Positions 1-6,285 of a DNA stretch of 9,119 nucleotides are shown in pieces (the stretch's first letter is position 1; every line of letters starts with the position of its first letter). Under the pieces are notes generated by a model. That model saw nothing but the letters and a program-made list of their open reading frames with translations, searched no databases and was not told the origin of the DNA. Position numbers and translations under genes: made by a program. The stretch comes from Hadarchaeum sp964343275 (lineage in GTDB: Archaea; Hadarchaeota; Hadarchaeia; Hadarchaeales; Hadarchaeaceae): the NCBI GenBank assembly GCA_964343275.1, contig CAYFIY010000039.1, positions 1 through 9,119 of the forward strand, in the 5' to 3' direction.

Positions 1-32
1 TCTTTGTAGAAGGTCTCTAGAGTTCCAACCAT
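1..32 (-). CDS. Start of a gene downstream of the ABC ATPase (probable ABC permease), partial
   Basis: An ATG at 32-30 opens a frame reading MVGTLETFYK that runs off the left edge. It is preceded by a strong ribosome binding site, GGAGG, with a 6-nt spacer, which lies inside the 3' end of the ABC ATPase gene; the ATPase TGA ends one base before this ATG. Such tight coupling after an ATPase usually means the membrane subunit of the same exporter (ABC-2 type permease). That function is inferred from position only, because ten residues are too few to recognise a family. Confidence 0.6.
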   Translation of the reverse strand, partial: MVGTLETFYK

Positions 33-33
33 T

Positions 34-963
34 TCAAGCCTCCTTCAAGCTACGGATATAGATTTCATCAAGGGAATGTTCCTTCGCCTTGAGGCCAGAA
101 GGAAAAGTCTCGTTTCTGACGAAAACCCTCAAAATCTCAGAGCGCATGTCCCTCACACACTCTACGGTGAGGACATTTCCTACCCTTGTGACGTTCTTTG
201 TCCCCTCAAGGCCGGATACCTCCTGTAGGAGTTTATCGGTAAAAACCTCAGCCTCAACTTCTATCACCCATTCCTCTCCCTTTTTGGACCTCAACTCTCC
301 AATGGAACCTAAGGCGACCATTTTTCCCCCGATCATTATGCCAACTCGGTCGCATATTCTCTCAACATCGTGGAGTTCATGAGTAAGCAACAATATAGTG
401 ACACCGCTTTCTCTGCTGATGCGCTTGAACATGTCCAACAACTCTGTTTTTCCCTTGGGGTCAAGACCCAAGGTTGGCTCGTCGAGGAAGGCGATCTTAG
501 GTTTCTTTACCATCACGCCAGCTATGGCGACCCGTTGTCTCATTCCCCTAGAGAGATTTTTCACTTTCACATTTCTGTACCCACTCGCTCCAATTGAGGT
601 GAGAGCTTCATCGATCCGCTTACGGAATTCATTATCAGGTATTCTGTTTAACCTCAAAATGTACTTAAGATTCTGCTCTGGCGTAAGGTCCTCATAAACC
701 CCCATTCGTTCAGCTAGATATCCGCTCAAACTTTTAATTTTAAGTGGTTCCCTGAGCGGATTGAAACCCAGAACTCGGCATGTCCCTGAAGTTGGTTCGG
801 TTAACCCCAAGAGCATGAGCACGGTGGTTGTTTTACCTGCCCCGTTCGGTCCCAGCAGCCCAAATATCTCCCCCTCTTTAATGGAGAGGTTTAACGCATC
901 AACCGCCACCAAGCCACTATATCGCTTAGTCAGGTTGGAGGTTTCAATAGCGAAACCTTGCAG
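34..963 (-). CDS. ABC transporter ATP-binding protein (ABC-2 type exporter ATPase)
   Basis: This is the ATP-hydrolysing subunit of an ABC transporter, acting at the cytoplasmic face of the membrane. Counting from a CTG start at 963 (309 aa), it shows Walker A GPNGAGKTT at 38-46, a degenerate Q-loop region (GYLAERMG), the signature LSRGM at 136-140, Walker B IAFLDEP at 156-162, and the H-loop histidine near 194. A C-terminal region of about 85 residues follows, as in the CcmA/DrrA-like group. The first ATG/GTG/TTG-type start is TTG at 912, but that would remove the first beta-strand of the fold. The in-frame sequence upstream, LQGFAIETSNLTKRYSGL, is a typical ABC N-terminus. It is preceded by GGAGGT (977-972) at 8 nt from the CTG, and an in-frame TAG at 975-973 limits any further extension. 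The gene follows the NEW3-type gene by 6 nt and overlaps the ribosome binding site of the next gene. The substrate is unknown. Confidence 0.93.
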   Translation of the reverse strand: MQGFAIETSNLTKRYSGLVAVDALNLSIKEGEIFGLLGPNGAGKTTTVLMLLGLTEPTSGTCRVLGFNPLREPLKIKSLSGYLAERMGVYEDLTPEQNLKYILRLNRIPDNEFRKRIDEALTSIGASGYRNVKVKNLSRGMRQRVAIAGVMVKKPKIAFLDEPTLGLDPKGKTELLDMFKRISRESGVTILLLTHELHDVERICDRVGIMIGGKMVALGSIGELRSKKGEEWVIEVEAEVFTDKLLQEVSGLEGTKNVTRVGNVLTVECVRDMRSEILRVFVRNETFPSGLKAKEHSLDEIYIRSLKEA

Positions 964-969
964 ATCTAA

Positions 970-2148
970 CTACCTCCTGCCTAGCCGCCAGAAGATAACA
1001 AATATTCCAGCTATGACAAGTACGATTATGAATATTCCCACTATGGCCCAGACCGCCGACCCAAGAACAGTTACTCTGAGGTCAAGTCTTTCTAAAGATG
1101 CTGGGGGCTGAGCATTTACCCGCAGAACTACGCTATAATCTCCAGGAATAGCGTCTCCAGCCGGCTTTATTCCCACGCTGACTTCCCGAGAATCACCAGG
1201 GGGAATTGTCGAAATCTCGTTCGGCTCAAATATAACCTCCCAACCAGATCCTTTGGAAGAACTGAAGGTTATTCCTTCAAGAGTAGCCGTTCCTTGGTTT
1301 ACTACCAACAAGGTCAGCGCAGTACTCTCGCCCTGTGTGGAGTTTAGACTGAGGACTCCATCAGATGTAGTGAGACCCATACTGTAAGAACCGGTAATAG
1401 TTGTGCCTAAGCCCAGGCTCTCCTCGTAGAGACCAGACGATGCCACCACCACAGTAAGATATTTATCAGCTTCGATATCTTGTGGAGGTGAAATGGTCAC
1501 GTTCAACGTCTTTTTCTCGCCATCATCGAGATTAATGGCACGTATCAACGTCTCTTGATATCTCTCCGAGAACGTGGTAATCCAATTTGGCGGGCCCATC
1601 GCCGAGAGTAAAATATCCGTATTCCCACCTGTTTCGTTTTGAACCTCAACCGTAAATTGGAATTCCTCTCCGTCCGGACCAGCTATAGAAGGGCTTGGTG
1701 TGCTAAGCAAAATTCCGAGGGATGACAGCTCTGCGATGTCAATAACTACGCTCAAATAATCCACGAGCTTGCCCATCCTCAAGGCTTTGATCTCGATGGC
1801 ATAAGAGCCGACACTTACTGTCAAAGGTGGAGACGCTGTGAGCTCCACCAATCGATTTTCACCAGGAGCTAAGGAAACCGACCTAGTGATATAACTTCCG
1901 CTCTTCAAGCTAACGTCCCATCCTTCTAGTTCTGAAACCACCAAGTCCAGAGTCTCGAACCCAGTACCTAGATTATTCACATTTATATCCAGTTGGATTT
2001 CCTGTCCGGATCCAACTTCGATTCTAGGGAAAGGTGTGGTAAGTTTAATATCTACTTGAGAAGTCGCTAAAGAGACGTTGCTCAACAGTATGGTAAACAA
2101 AGTCAGAAATACGACGCCCGTAATGTAAACTTTGCGAATTGACATCAT
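970..2148 (-). CDS. Secreted, membrane-anchored NEW3-domain protein (COG1470-like)
   Basis: The 392-aa protein has an N-terminal signal peptide or anchor (hydrophobic residues about 9-28, after an Arg/Lys at 5-6). A long beta-rich extracellular part follows, and a single C-terminal membrane helix (about 366-388) ends in a positively charged tail, RLGRR. The outer part looks like three successive Ig-like units (about 30-140, 148-245 and 250-362). Each has the NEW3/CARDB-style signature of an 'xxNxGT' or 'VxNxT' strand, a 'GW(D/E)V' or 'NW' motif, and a 'PPGxxxxVxVxxxPP' turn. This type of protein is often encoded beside ABC exporters in archaea, and here it is the first gene of such an operon. 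Its role, perhaps as a surface-exposed accessory or adhesive subunit, is inference. The start is the first of two adjacent ATGs, with GGAG 6 nt upstream. The stop TAG lies just after the GGAGG that serves the ATPase gene. Confidence 0.85.
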   Translation of the reverse strand: MMSIRKVYITGVVFLTLFTILLSNVSLATSQVDIKLTTPFPRIEVGSGQEIQLDINVNNLGTGFETLDLVVSELEGWDVSLKSGSYITRSVSLAPGENRLVELTASPPLTVSVGSYAIEIKALRMGKLVDYLSVVIDIAELSSLGILLSTPSPSIAGPDGEEFQFTVEVQNETGGNTDILLSAMGPPNWITTFSERYQETLIRAINLDDGEKKTLNVTISPPQDIEADKYLTVVVASSGLYEESLGLGTTITGSYSMGLTTSDGVLSLNSTQGESTALTLLVVNQGTATLEGITFSSSKGSGWEVIFEPNEISTIPPGDSREVSVGIKPAGDAIPGDYSVVLRVNAQPPASLERLDLRVTVLGSAVWAIVGIFIIVLVIAGIFVIFWRLGRR

Positions 2149-2173
2149 ATGATTCTCCTATTAAATATCATGC

Positions 2174-2206
2174 TTAAAAATATTTCGAAACAAGACCAAT
2201 TTAAAG
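2174..2206 (-). promoter_or_regulatory. Candidate TATA boxes for the NEW3/ABC operon
   Basis: Read on the minus strand, two AT-rich boxes precede the operon: TTTAAATTGG (about 2206-2197) and AATATTTTTAA (about 2184-2174). The first would start transcription near 2176 and leave a leader that includes the GGAG at 2158-2155. The second would start almost at the ribosome binding site. The choice between them cannot be made from sequence. Confidence 0.4.
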
Positions 2207-2250
2207 CGTTTTTACACGAAAACCAGCGCATTTGGCAACTATAGAAGAAT

Positions 2251-2260
2251 CCTTTAAAAT
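2251..2260 (+). promoter_or_regulatory. Candidate TATA box for the small membrane ORF
   Basis: CCTTTAAAAT is a good archaeal TATA-like box. A start site about 25-28 nt downstream would fall near 2282, just before GGGAGGGG and a GTG at 2292. This suggests that the short plus-strand reading frame in this gap is transcribed independently of its neighbours. Confidence 0.45.
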
Positions 2261-2331
2261 GGACCAGCCATCGTTAACATTAGGGAGGGGCGTGAAATTT
2301 GGGGTAAAGTTCTGAAAAAAACATCCTCGGC

Positions 2332-2472
2332 GTGGCATCATTCGTGATCCTTTTAATTGTCATTGGGCTAATTTTTTGGTCGTATTCGGACCTAGCAAGT
2401 AGGGTTACTGACTTTTTCAAATATTTCCTGAACTGGCTTACTGTTATAAAAAATAATAAACATTATACATGA
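2332..2472 (+). CDS. Small one-helix membrane protein, hypothetical, 5' end uncertain
   Basis: This 46-codon frame (GTG at 2332 to TGA at 2470-2472) encodes one strongly hydrophobic helix (residues 4-16, FVILLIVIGLIFW). A more polar, aromatic stretch with possible amphipathic character follows (DLASRVTDFFKYFLNWL), then a basic tail. The frame is open back to a TAA at 2305-2307 and its upstream part (SSEKNILG) also looks coding. However, the GTG at 2332 has no ribosome binding site. The well-placed signals (TATA box at 2251-2260, GGGAGGGG, GTG at 2292) lie in another frame, which stops at TGA 2313-2315. A +1 shift at that TGA would fuse VKFGVKF to EKNILGVASF and give about 59 aa. It may be an intact gene with an odd start, a frameshifted gene, or a sequence error. 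I do not recognise the family. It occupies most of the gap from 2149 to 2540. Confidence 0.4.
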   Translation: MASFVILLIVIGLIFWSYSDLASRVTDFFKYFLNWLTVIKNNKHYT

Positions 2473-2502
2473 AGAAGGTCAAAGGAACTCGAATCCATCA
2501 AG

Positions 2503-2513
2503 TTATTTTTAAG
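2503..2513 (+). promoter_or_regulatory. Candidate TATA box for the hemerythrin/TsaC pair
   Basis: TTATTTTTAAG, centred near 2508, would place the transcript start around 2533-2535. That leaves a leader of only 6-8 nt before the ATG at 2541, so the message would be almost leaderless. GTGAT at 2533-2537 could serve as a minimal ribosome binding site with a 3-nt spacer. Confidence 0.45.
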
Positions 2514-2540
2514 TAGGGAAAACGAATAGTTTGTGATAAT

Positions 2541-3098
2541 ATGAAAGCGACTAGAGCACTGATGGACGAACACAAAGAAATAGAGCGGTCGATCGGAATC
2601 TTGAAATTAGCTGCGGATTCACTTGAAACCGGAAAAAAAGTACCTAATGAGATATTTGAGAAAGCGGTTAAGTTTACGAGGATATTCTCAGATAAATGTC
2701 ATCACGGGAAGGAGCAAGACACACTTTTTCCAATAATGGAGAAACGAGGCGTACCCCGAGAAGGTGGGCCAATCGGGTGCATGCTGGAGGAGCATGAAAT
2801 CGGAAGGGGGTACATAAAAGGACTGGATGAAGCAACTAAACGATTTAAAAGTGGCGACAAAAATGCGGTAGCGGAAATAATAAAAAACGCCAATAGTTAC
2901 TCCGAACTTCTAACTCAGCACATCGATAAAGAGAACAACATACTTTACCCGATGGCCGACCAGGTGTTATCTCCAGAAGACGATAGATGGCTACTTAAAA
3001 AGTTCGTGGAGATAGAGAAAGAGCAGATAGGCGAAGAGGCTCATCGGCAACTAATTGAATTACTTAATGAGCTTGATAAGACAATCCAAAAAGTTTGA
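2541..3098 (+). CDS. Hemerythrin HHE cation-binding domain protein
   Basis: The predicted four-helix bundle of 185 aa is likely to hold a di-iron site. Ligand-type residues are in the expected order: H11 (DEHKEIE), H54/H55 with E58 (CHHGKEQDTLFP), H85 (EEHEIGR), and H127 with E131 (QHIDKENNILYP). The paired '(H)xxxExxxLFP' and 'HxxxExxxLYP' motifs are diagnostic of HHE-domain proteins. No signal peptide or membrane segment is seen, so it should be cytoplasmic. Family members bind oxygen, sense oxygen or nitric oxide, or help repair iron centres; which of these applies cannot be told here. A charged helical tail follows the domain (about 145-185). Its TGA overlaps the ATG of the next gene (TGATG), so the two proteins are translationally coupled even though their roles are not obviously related. 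Confidence 0.9.
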   Translation: MKATRALMDEHKEIERSIGILKLAADSLETGKKVPNEIFEKAVKFTRIFSDKCHHGKEQDTLFPIMEKRGVPREGGPIGCMLEEHEIGRGYIKGLDEATKRFKSGDKNAVAEIIKNANSYSELLTQHIDKENNILYPMADQVLSPEDDRWLLKKFVEIEKEQIGEEAHRQLIELLNELDKTIQKV

Positions 3099-3751
3099 TG
3101 GAACCCGTGACGGCTAAAATTAAGGTTAAGGTAAAAAAAGCTACACCAGCCATTATCGCATCGGCGGCAGATATCATCAGATCTGGAGGTCTGGTTGTTT
3201 ACCCCACTGAAACAGTATACGGACTTGGGGCCGATGCGAGATTAAACAACGCGGTGAGTAGTGTTTTTCAGATAAAAGCGAGACCAATCGAAAATCCAAT
3301 TACTGTGGCCGTCTCTTCCCTCAAAATGGCAGAGGAATTTACTGTACTCAATAAACTTCCGGAAATGGTTTTAAGAGAAATGCTGCCTGGACCCTTGACA
3401 GTCATCCTCCTAGCAAAAAAAAGCAAAGTTTCGGAACTTTTAATGGGTGGGACTGGAAAAATCGGGATAAGAATTCCTGACCATCCTTTAGCCGTTAAGT
3501 TGATTGAAACGGTCGGCGGACCAATTACCGCCACTTCTGCCAACATATCGGGAGAACCAGCACCTACAACAGTAAATGGAGCGCTAAAACAACTTGGTAA
3601 AAAAGTTGATTTAATCCTTGACGCCGGCAGGTGTAAACTTGGCAAGCCCTCTACCGTTGTGGACCTCAGTTCCGGAAAACTTAAGATTCTTAGAAAGGGT
3701 CCAATCTCTAGCTCCAAGCTGAACAAAATACTACGGAAGCAAAAACCATAG
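3098..3751 (+). CDS. tsaC: Threonylcarbamoyl-AMP synthase (TsaC/Sua5/YrdC family)
   Basis: It makes threonylcarbamoyl-AMP from threonine, bicarbonate and ATP, the first step of t6A modification at position 37 of ANN-decoding tRNAs; the KEOPS complex then transfers the group. Counting from the ATG at 3098 (217 aa), the YrdC fold shows PTETVYGLG at 36-44, the substrate-binding K60/R62 pair in IKARPIENP, LPGPLTVIL at 96-104, GIRIPDHP at 123-130, and the S147/N149 nucleotide-binding pair in TSANISG. PSTVVD and ILRKGPIS lie near the end. It is the short form with only the YrdC domain, without the extra Sua5 domain found in many archaeal versions. A TTG lies one codon upstream, but the ATG that overlaps the preceding stop (TGATG) is the better start. 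The gene ends 2 nt from the convergent larB stop. Confidence 0.93.
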   Translation: MEPVTAKIKVKVKKATPAIIASAADIIRSGGLVVYPTETVYGLGADARLNNAVSSVFQIKARPIENPITVAVSSLKMAEEFTVLNKLPEMVLREMLPGPLTVILLAKKSKVSELLMGGTGKIGIRIPDHPLAVKLIETVGGPITATSANISGEPAPTTVNGALKQLGKKVDLILDAGRCKLGKPSTVVDLSSGKLKILRKGPISSSKLNKILRKQKP

Positions 3752-3753
3752 AA

Positions 3754-4548
3754 TTACTTCGACCGCTTAGCAACAGAAGCGGCGAAGACCCCTGCTCCGA
3801 ACCCGTTATCGATGTTGACCACCGCAAGTTTGGGAGAACAGGTCTGGAGCATTGTTACCAGTGCACCAATCCCCTTCAGCCCCACACCGTATCCAACGGA
3901 CGTCGGTACTCCGACCACTGGGATATCTATCAAACTCGAGACAATAGATGGTAGCGTACCCTCCATGCCCGCGACCACAATTACAACCGACACGCCCTCT
4001 TCAATCATACGTTCAAGTGGCCTGAATAACCTATGGATGCCAGCTACCCCGACGTCATAGGCCTTCGCGACTTTGCATCCCATCACTCGAGCTGCTAGAC
4101 CGGCCTCCTCTGCGACGGAGACGTCTGCGGTGCCCGCTGCAAGGACACCTATTTTCCCATATACAGGGAACGCATGTCCCTTTCTTTTGATTAAAACTGC
4201 TCTGGCCTGCTGATTTATCTCTAAATCAAACCTTCTTCGGGTATTTCTCTTAATCTCTCCCAATTGGGAACGGTTCAAACGAGTAACTAAAGCATAACCG
4301 TTTGTGTTAGCTAAAGCCACTGCCGCTTCAGACACTATCTTCGGTCCTTTTCCTTCAGCTAGAACCACCTCAGGTACGCCTATCCTATGAGCTCTACCAA
4401 CGTCGAGTTTTGCCAGCTCCCTGATCCTCCTCACATTTAGCGCTACGAGTCTCCGCTCAGCCTCCATCATCTTGATTTCGCCAGCCAAGAGCTTTTTAAG
4501 AATGCTCCCCACGTTCACCGACACTTCTCTAGAAGATTTCTTTCTCAA
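3754..4548 (-). CDS. larB: LarB-like pyridinium-3,5-biscarboxylic acid mononucleotide synthase
   Basis: LarB carboxylates and hydrolyses nicotinic acid adenine dinucleotide, the first step toward the nickel-pincer nucleotide cofactor of lactate racemase-like enzymes. The N-terminal helical part (LKKLLAGEIKMMEAERRL) and the IGVPEVVLAEGKG motif are typical of LarB. A PurE-like (AIR carboxylase) domain follows, with AAGTADVSVAEEA, YDVGVAGIHRL, VVAGMEGTLPS, GVPTSVGYGVG and NIDNGFGAG. The cysteine in MLQTCSP (about C237) matches the family's catalytic nucleophile. The chosen TTG at 4548 (264 aa) has GGAG 8 nt upstream. A TTG at 4605 would overlap the preceding gene, and internal GTGs near 4525 are also possible. 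The gene lies 34 nt after the AF0103-like gene and probably shares its transcript. LarC and LarE are not in the window, so the cofactor pathway is not proven by this locus alone. Confidence 0.9.
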   Translation of the reverse strand: MRKKSSREVSVNVGSILKKLLAGEIKMMEAERRLVALNVRRIRELAKLDVGRAHRIGVPEVVLAEGKGPKIVSEAAVALANTNGYALVTRLNRSQLGEIKRNTRRRFDLEINQQARAVLIKRKGHAFPVYGKIGVLAAGTADVSVAEEAGLAARVMGCKVAKAYDVGVAGIHRLFRPLERMIEEGVSVVIVVAGMEGTLPSIVSSLIDIPVVGVPTSVGYGVGLKGIGALVTMLQTCSPKLAVVNIDNGFGAGVFAASVAKRSK

Positions 4549-4582
4549 CTTAGCAGCTCCACATGGACCTAGATGGGGATGA

Positions 4583-5155
4583 TTATTTGTTTCTCGGTCT
4601 TGCAATTGTTTCTCTAATCACTAAATCAAAAATCCTTGTTGAGTTTGCTGACTTGATCACCAAAGCTGTGTCAGCGCCCCTACCTCTTCCTGCTATGCTA
4701 ATCATGTCTCTATCAACCGGTATCATCCCGGAATCTGCAGCCATAACAGCGATCTCCACCGCAACCTTTGTTCCATGACCAAAAAGCCTAAGAGTTTGAG
4801 CCATGATTTCTATCGGATAAGCGGTCTTGAAAGTAGTCATTATGGCTCTTTCAACGCCCAGAAAGGTGTGCATGCAGGTCAGTATCTTGCCACCGTTCCT
4901 TTCGATTACTTTCCTGTTCTCTTCGGTTAATTCCTGAAATCCCAGTTCCTTACGCCCAGTATAATGGGTAACAACGACCAAATTGAACCCCTTAAATAAT
5001 TCACTTGCTTTGATACCGGTACCCCCATGAGTGGATGCCACGGTAATATCTCTAATCCCTAGTTCCTCGGCCCGTCTCTTTGCCAACTTTAAGGTTTCTT
5101 CGGTATTATTTTCTCCCGGTTTTTCGAAATAAGCTATGGATTTTTCAGTGCTCAT
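4583..5155 (-). CDS. AF0103/MTH1675-like protein with pyruvate kinase C-terminal-like fold
   Basis: This 190-aa cytoplasmic protein resembles stand-alone archaeal relatives of the pyruvate kinase C-terminal domain, represented by AF0103 and MTH1675, whose structures are known but whose function is not. Visible motifs are YFEKPGENNTEETL near the start, VASTHGGTGIKA (about 40-51), VVTHYTGRKELGFQEL, TCMHTFLGVERA, and a conserved glycine-rich end, ISIAGRGRGADTALVI. The pyruvate kinase catalytic barrel is absent, so pyruvate kinase activity is not expected. Binding of a phosphorylated or nucleotide ligand is plausible from the fold. The ATG at 5155 follows an AGGGGAT sequence by about 6 nt, consistent with a real start. 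It precedes larB by 34 nt. The AF0103 assignment rests on remembered family motifs. Confidence 0.82.
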   Translation of the reverse strand: MSTEKSIAYFEKPGENNTEETLKLAKRRAEELGIRDITVASTHGGTGIKASELFKGFNLVVVTHYTGRKELGFQELTEENRKVIERNGGKILTCMHTFLGVERAIMTTFKTAYPIEIMAQTLRLFGHGTKVAVEIAVMAADSGMIPVDRDMISIAGRGRGADTALVIKSANSTRIFDLVIRETIARPRNK

Positions 5156-5189
5156 AATTCAATCCCCTTGATATTATCTGATCTGGAAT

Positions 5190-5196
5190 AAAAAAA
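5190..5196 (-). terminator. Oligo-T stop signal after proC
   Basis: On the minus strand a run of seven T lies about 50 nt past the proC stop codon and before the AF0103-like gene. Archaeal RNA polymerase commonly stops at such runs without a hairpin. A TATA-like AAAGTTTAACATT just upstream (about 5211-5199) could restart transcription for the next two genes. Both calls are inferences from base composition. Confidence 0.35.
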
Positions 5197-5244
5197 CTAA
5201 TGTTAAACTTTCTACCCCCTAGAATTCCATTTTGTTACCCAAAA

Positions 5245-6063
5245 CTACCGAGACAACTCCTTTGCCCTTTTCGTTGCTACTTTGACTGCATATTTGATCG
5301 CGTCTGTAACTTTTCTATCTTCCAAAATCTTTATGCCTTCTATGGTGGTGCCCTTCGGTGTACAAACTTGTCGCGTCAGCTCGTCGATATTTTCTCCAGA
5401 TTTCATCACCAATGCACCAGCACCCTTTGCACTCTGAGCTGCTAGCTTGAGGGCGATATCTTCAGAAAGACCGAGCTCAACACCAGCATCCCGCATGGCT
5501 TTGATGAATTGATAAAAAAATGCCGGACCGCTACCGCTCAATCCAGTGACCGCCTCCAATAGTTCTTCATCTACCTTAAAGGTCGCACCCAATCCGGACA
5601 ACATGCTTTCAATGAGTCTTTCGTCTTCCAGAGTTGCATTGGTTCCCAGAGAAAATGAGGAAGCCATTTCGGCTACGGAGACGCAAATATTTGGCATTGT
5701 TCTTATGACTCTTGCCCTGATCCTAGCCTCCACAAATTTTATCGAGACGCCAGCTGCCACCGAGACGAATAACTTGCCTTCGGAGATATCCCGGACTTCC
5801 TCCAAAATAGATTCCACATCATCAGGTTTAACAGCTATAAAGACCACCTCGTTCTCTCCAACCAGATCTCTGTTGTCGGTAGTGATGTTCAAGCCAAATT
5901 CCGCTAATCTTTTGATCTTCTGCTCGTCCTTGTCGCATAGTGTAATCTCCAAAGGCATGAGCAGGGAAGATTTTAATAGACCCTTGGCCAAAGAAGAGCC
6001 TAGATTTCCGCCTCCGATAATTCCAACCTTCATCTTTTTCCCGCTATTCTTTTGGTTGTACAT
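5245..6063 (-). CDS. proC: Pyrroline-5-carboxylate reductase
   Basis: It reduces 1-pyrroline-5-carboxylate to L-proline with NAD(P)H in the cytoplasm, the last step of proline synthesis. The 272-aa protein has an N-terminal Rossmann motif, VGIIGGGNLGSSLAKGL (13-29), FIAVKPDD (about 76-83), the conserved RTMPN region, and the family signature in the dimer domain: GLSGSGPAFFYQFIKAM, DAGVELGL, then QVCTPKGTTIEGI. Length and order match the family. The ATG at 6063 has AGGT 8 nt upstream and a TATA-like box beyond it. However, most relatives begin at the equivalent of Met11 (ATG at 6033), so the first ten residues may be an extension or a mis-chosen start. The gene is monocistronic-looking, with an oligo-T stop after it. 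Confidence 0.95.
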   Translation of the reverse strand: MYNQKNSGKKMKVGIIGGGNLGSSLAKGLLKSSLLMPLEITLCDKDEQKIKRLAEFGLNITTDNRDLVGENEVVFIAVKPDDVESILEEVRDISEGKLFVSVAAGVSIKFVEARIRARVIRTMPNICVSVAEMASSFSLGTNATLEDERLIESMLSGLGATFKVDEELLEAVTGLSGSGPAFFYQFIKAMRDAGVELGLSEDIALKLAAQSAKGAGALVMKSGENIDELTRQVCTPKGTTIEGIKILEDRKVTDAIKYAVKVATKRAKELSR

Positions 6064-6110
6064 AATAAAGTACCTGCCATAACCTCGATTTGTTGAGAAG
6101 TAGGTAAATG

Positions 6111-6118
6111 GATTATAA
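6111..6118 (-). promoter_or_regulatory. Candidate TATA box for proC
   Basis: Read on the minus strand, TTATAATC sits about 50 nt before the proC ATG. It would start transcription near 6088-6092 and leave a leader of about 27 nt that contains the AGGT ribosome binding site. Confidence 0.45.
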
Positions 6119-6165
6119 CGTAGGGAAAGAATATGGCCGACTCAATTACATCTACAATGTGGGAA

Positions 6166-6176
6166 AAGTTTAAACG
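6166..6176 (+). promoter_or_regulatory. Candidate TATA box for the tRNA gene
   Basis: AAGTTTAAACG, centred near 6171, lies about 26 nt before 6197. A transcript start there would be only a few bases upstream of the mature tRNA 5' end at 6200, the usual spacing for archaeal tRNA genes. Confidence 0.55.
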
Positions 6177-6199
6177 AACCGCATTGAACCAAAAATAGA

Positions 6200-6285
6200 G
6201 CCTCGATAGCTCAGCCGGTAGAGCGCCACCTTGGTATCTAAGGCCAAAGAGGTGGAGGTCGCGGGTTCGATTCCCGCTCGGGGCT
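6200..6285 (+). tRNA. tRNA-Thr (anticodon GGU), interrupted by an intron
   Basis: The cloverleaf is complete. The acceptor stem pairs GCCTCGA (6200-6206) with TCGGGGC (6278-6284), and the discriminator is U73 (6285). The D stem is GCTC/GAGC (6209-6212, 6221-6224), the anticodon stem CCACC/GGTGG (6226-6230, 6251-6255), and the T stem GCGGG/CCCGC with loop TTCGATT (6261-6277). Removing a 13-nt insert leaves a 7-nt anticodon loop TTGGTAA with anticodon GGT (6233-6235), reading ACC and ACU threonine codons. U73 fits archaeal tRNA-Thr. The gene does not encode CCA (TCA follows), so a CCA-adding enzyme must complete it. A37 is the position that the t6A pathway, including the TsaC encoded in this window, would modify. 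No strong T-run follows. Confidence 0.93.
6237..6249 (+). other. 13-nt tRNA intron at position 37/38
   Basis: The insert TCTAAGGCCAAAG separates A37 from A38. Its CCAA (6244-6247) pairs with TTGG (6231-6234) of the exon to make a 4-bp helix. On one side is the 3-nt bulge AGA (6248-6250), on the other TAT (6235-6237). The archaeal splicing endonuclease cuts after the second base of each 3-nt bulge, which gives exactly these borders (TA|T and AG|A). The intron is too short to form a long inner helix, so the motif is a relaxed bulge-helix-loop. Confidence 0.88.

Noticed and set aside
2170..2244. 24-codon plus-strand frame starting MLKNISKQ
   Set aside because: It lies across the TATA boxes of the divergent NEW3/ABC operon, has no ribosome binding site, and its composition follows the AT-rich promoter.
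3268..3726. Long antisense frame inside tsaC, and similar long frames opposite proC and the ABC ATPase
   Set aside because: They are shadows of well-supported genes, with no recognisable motifs and no start signals.
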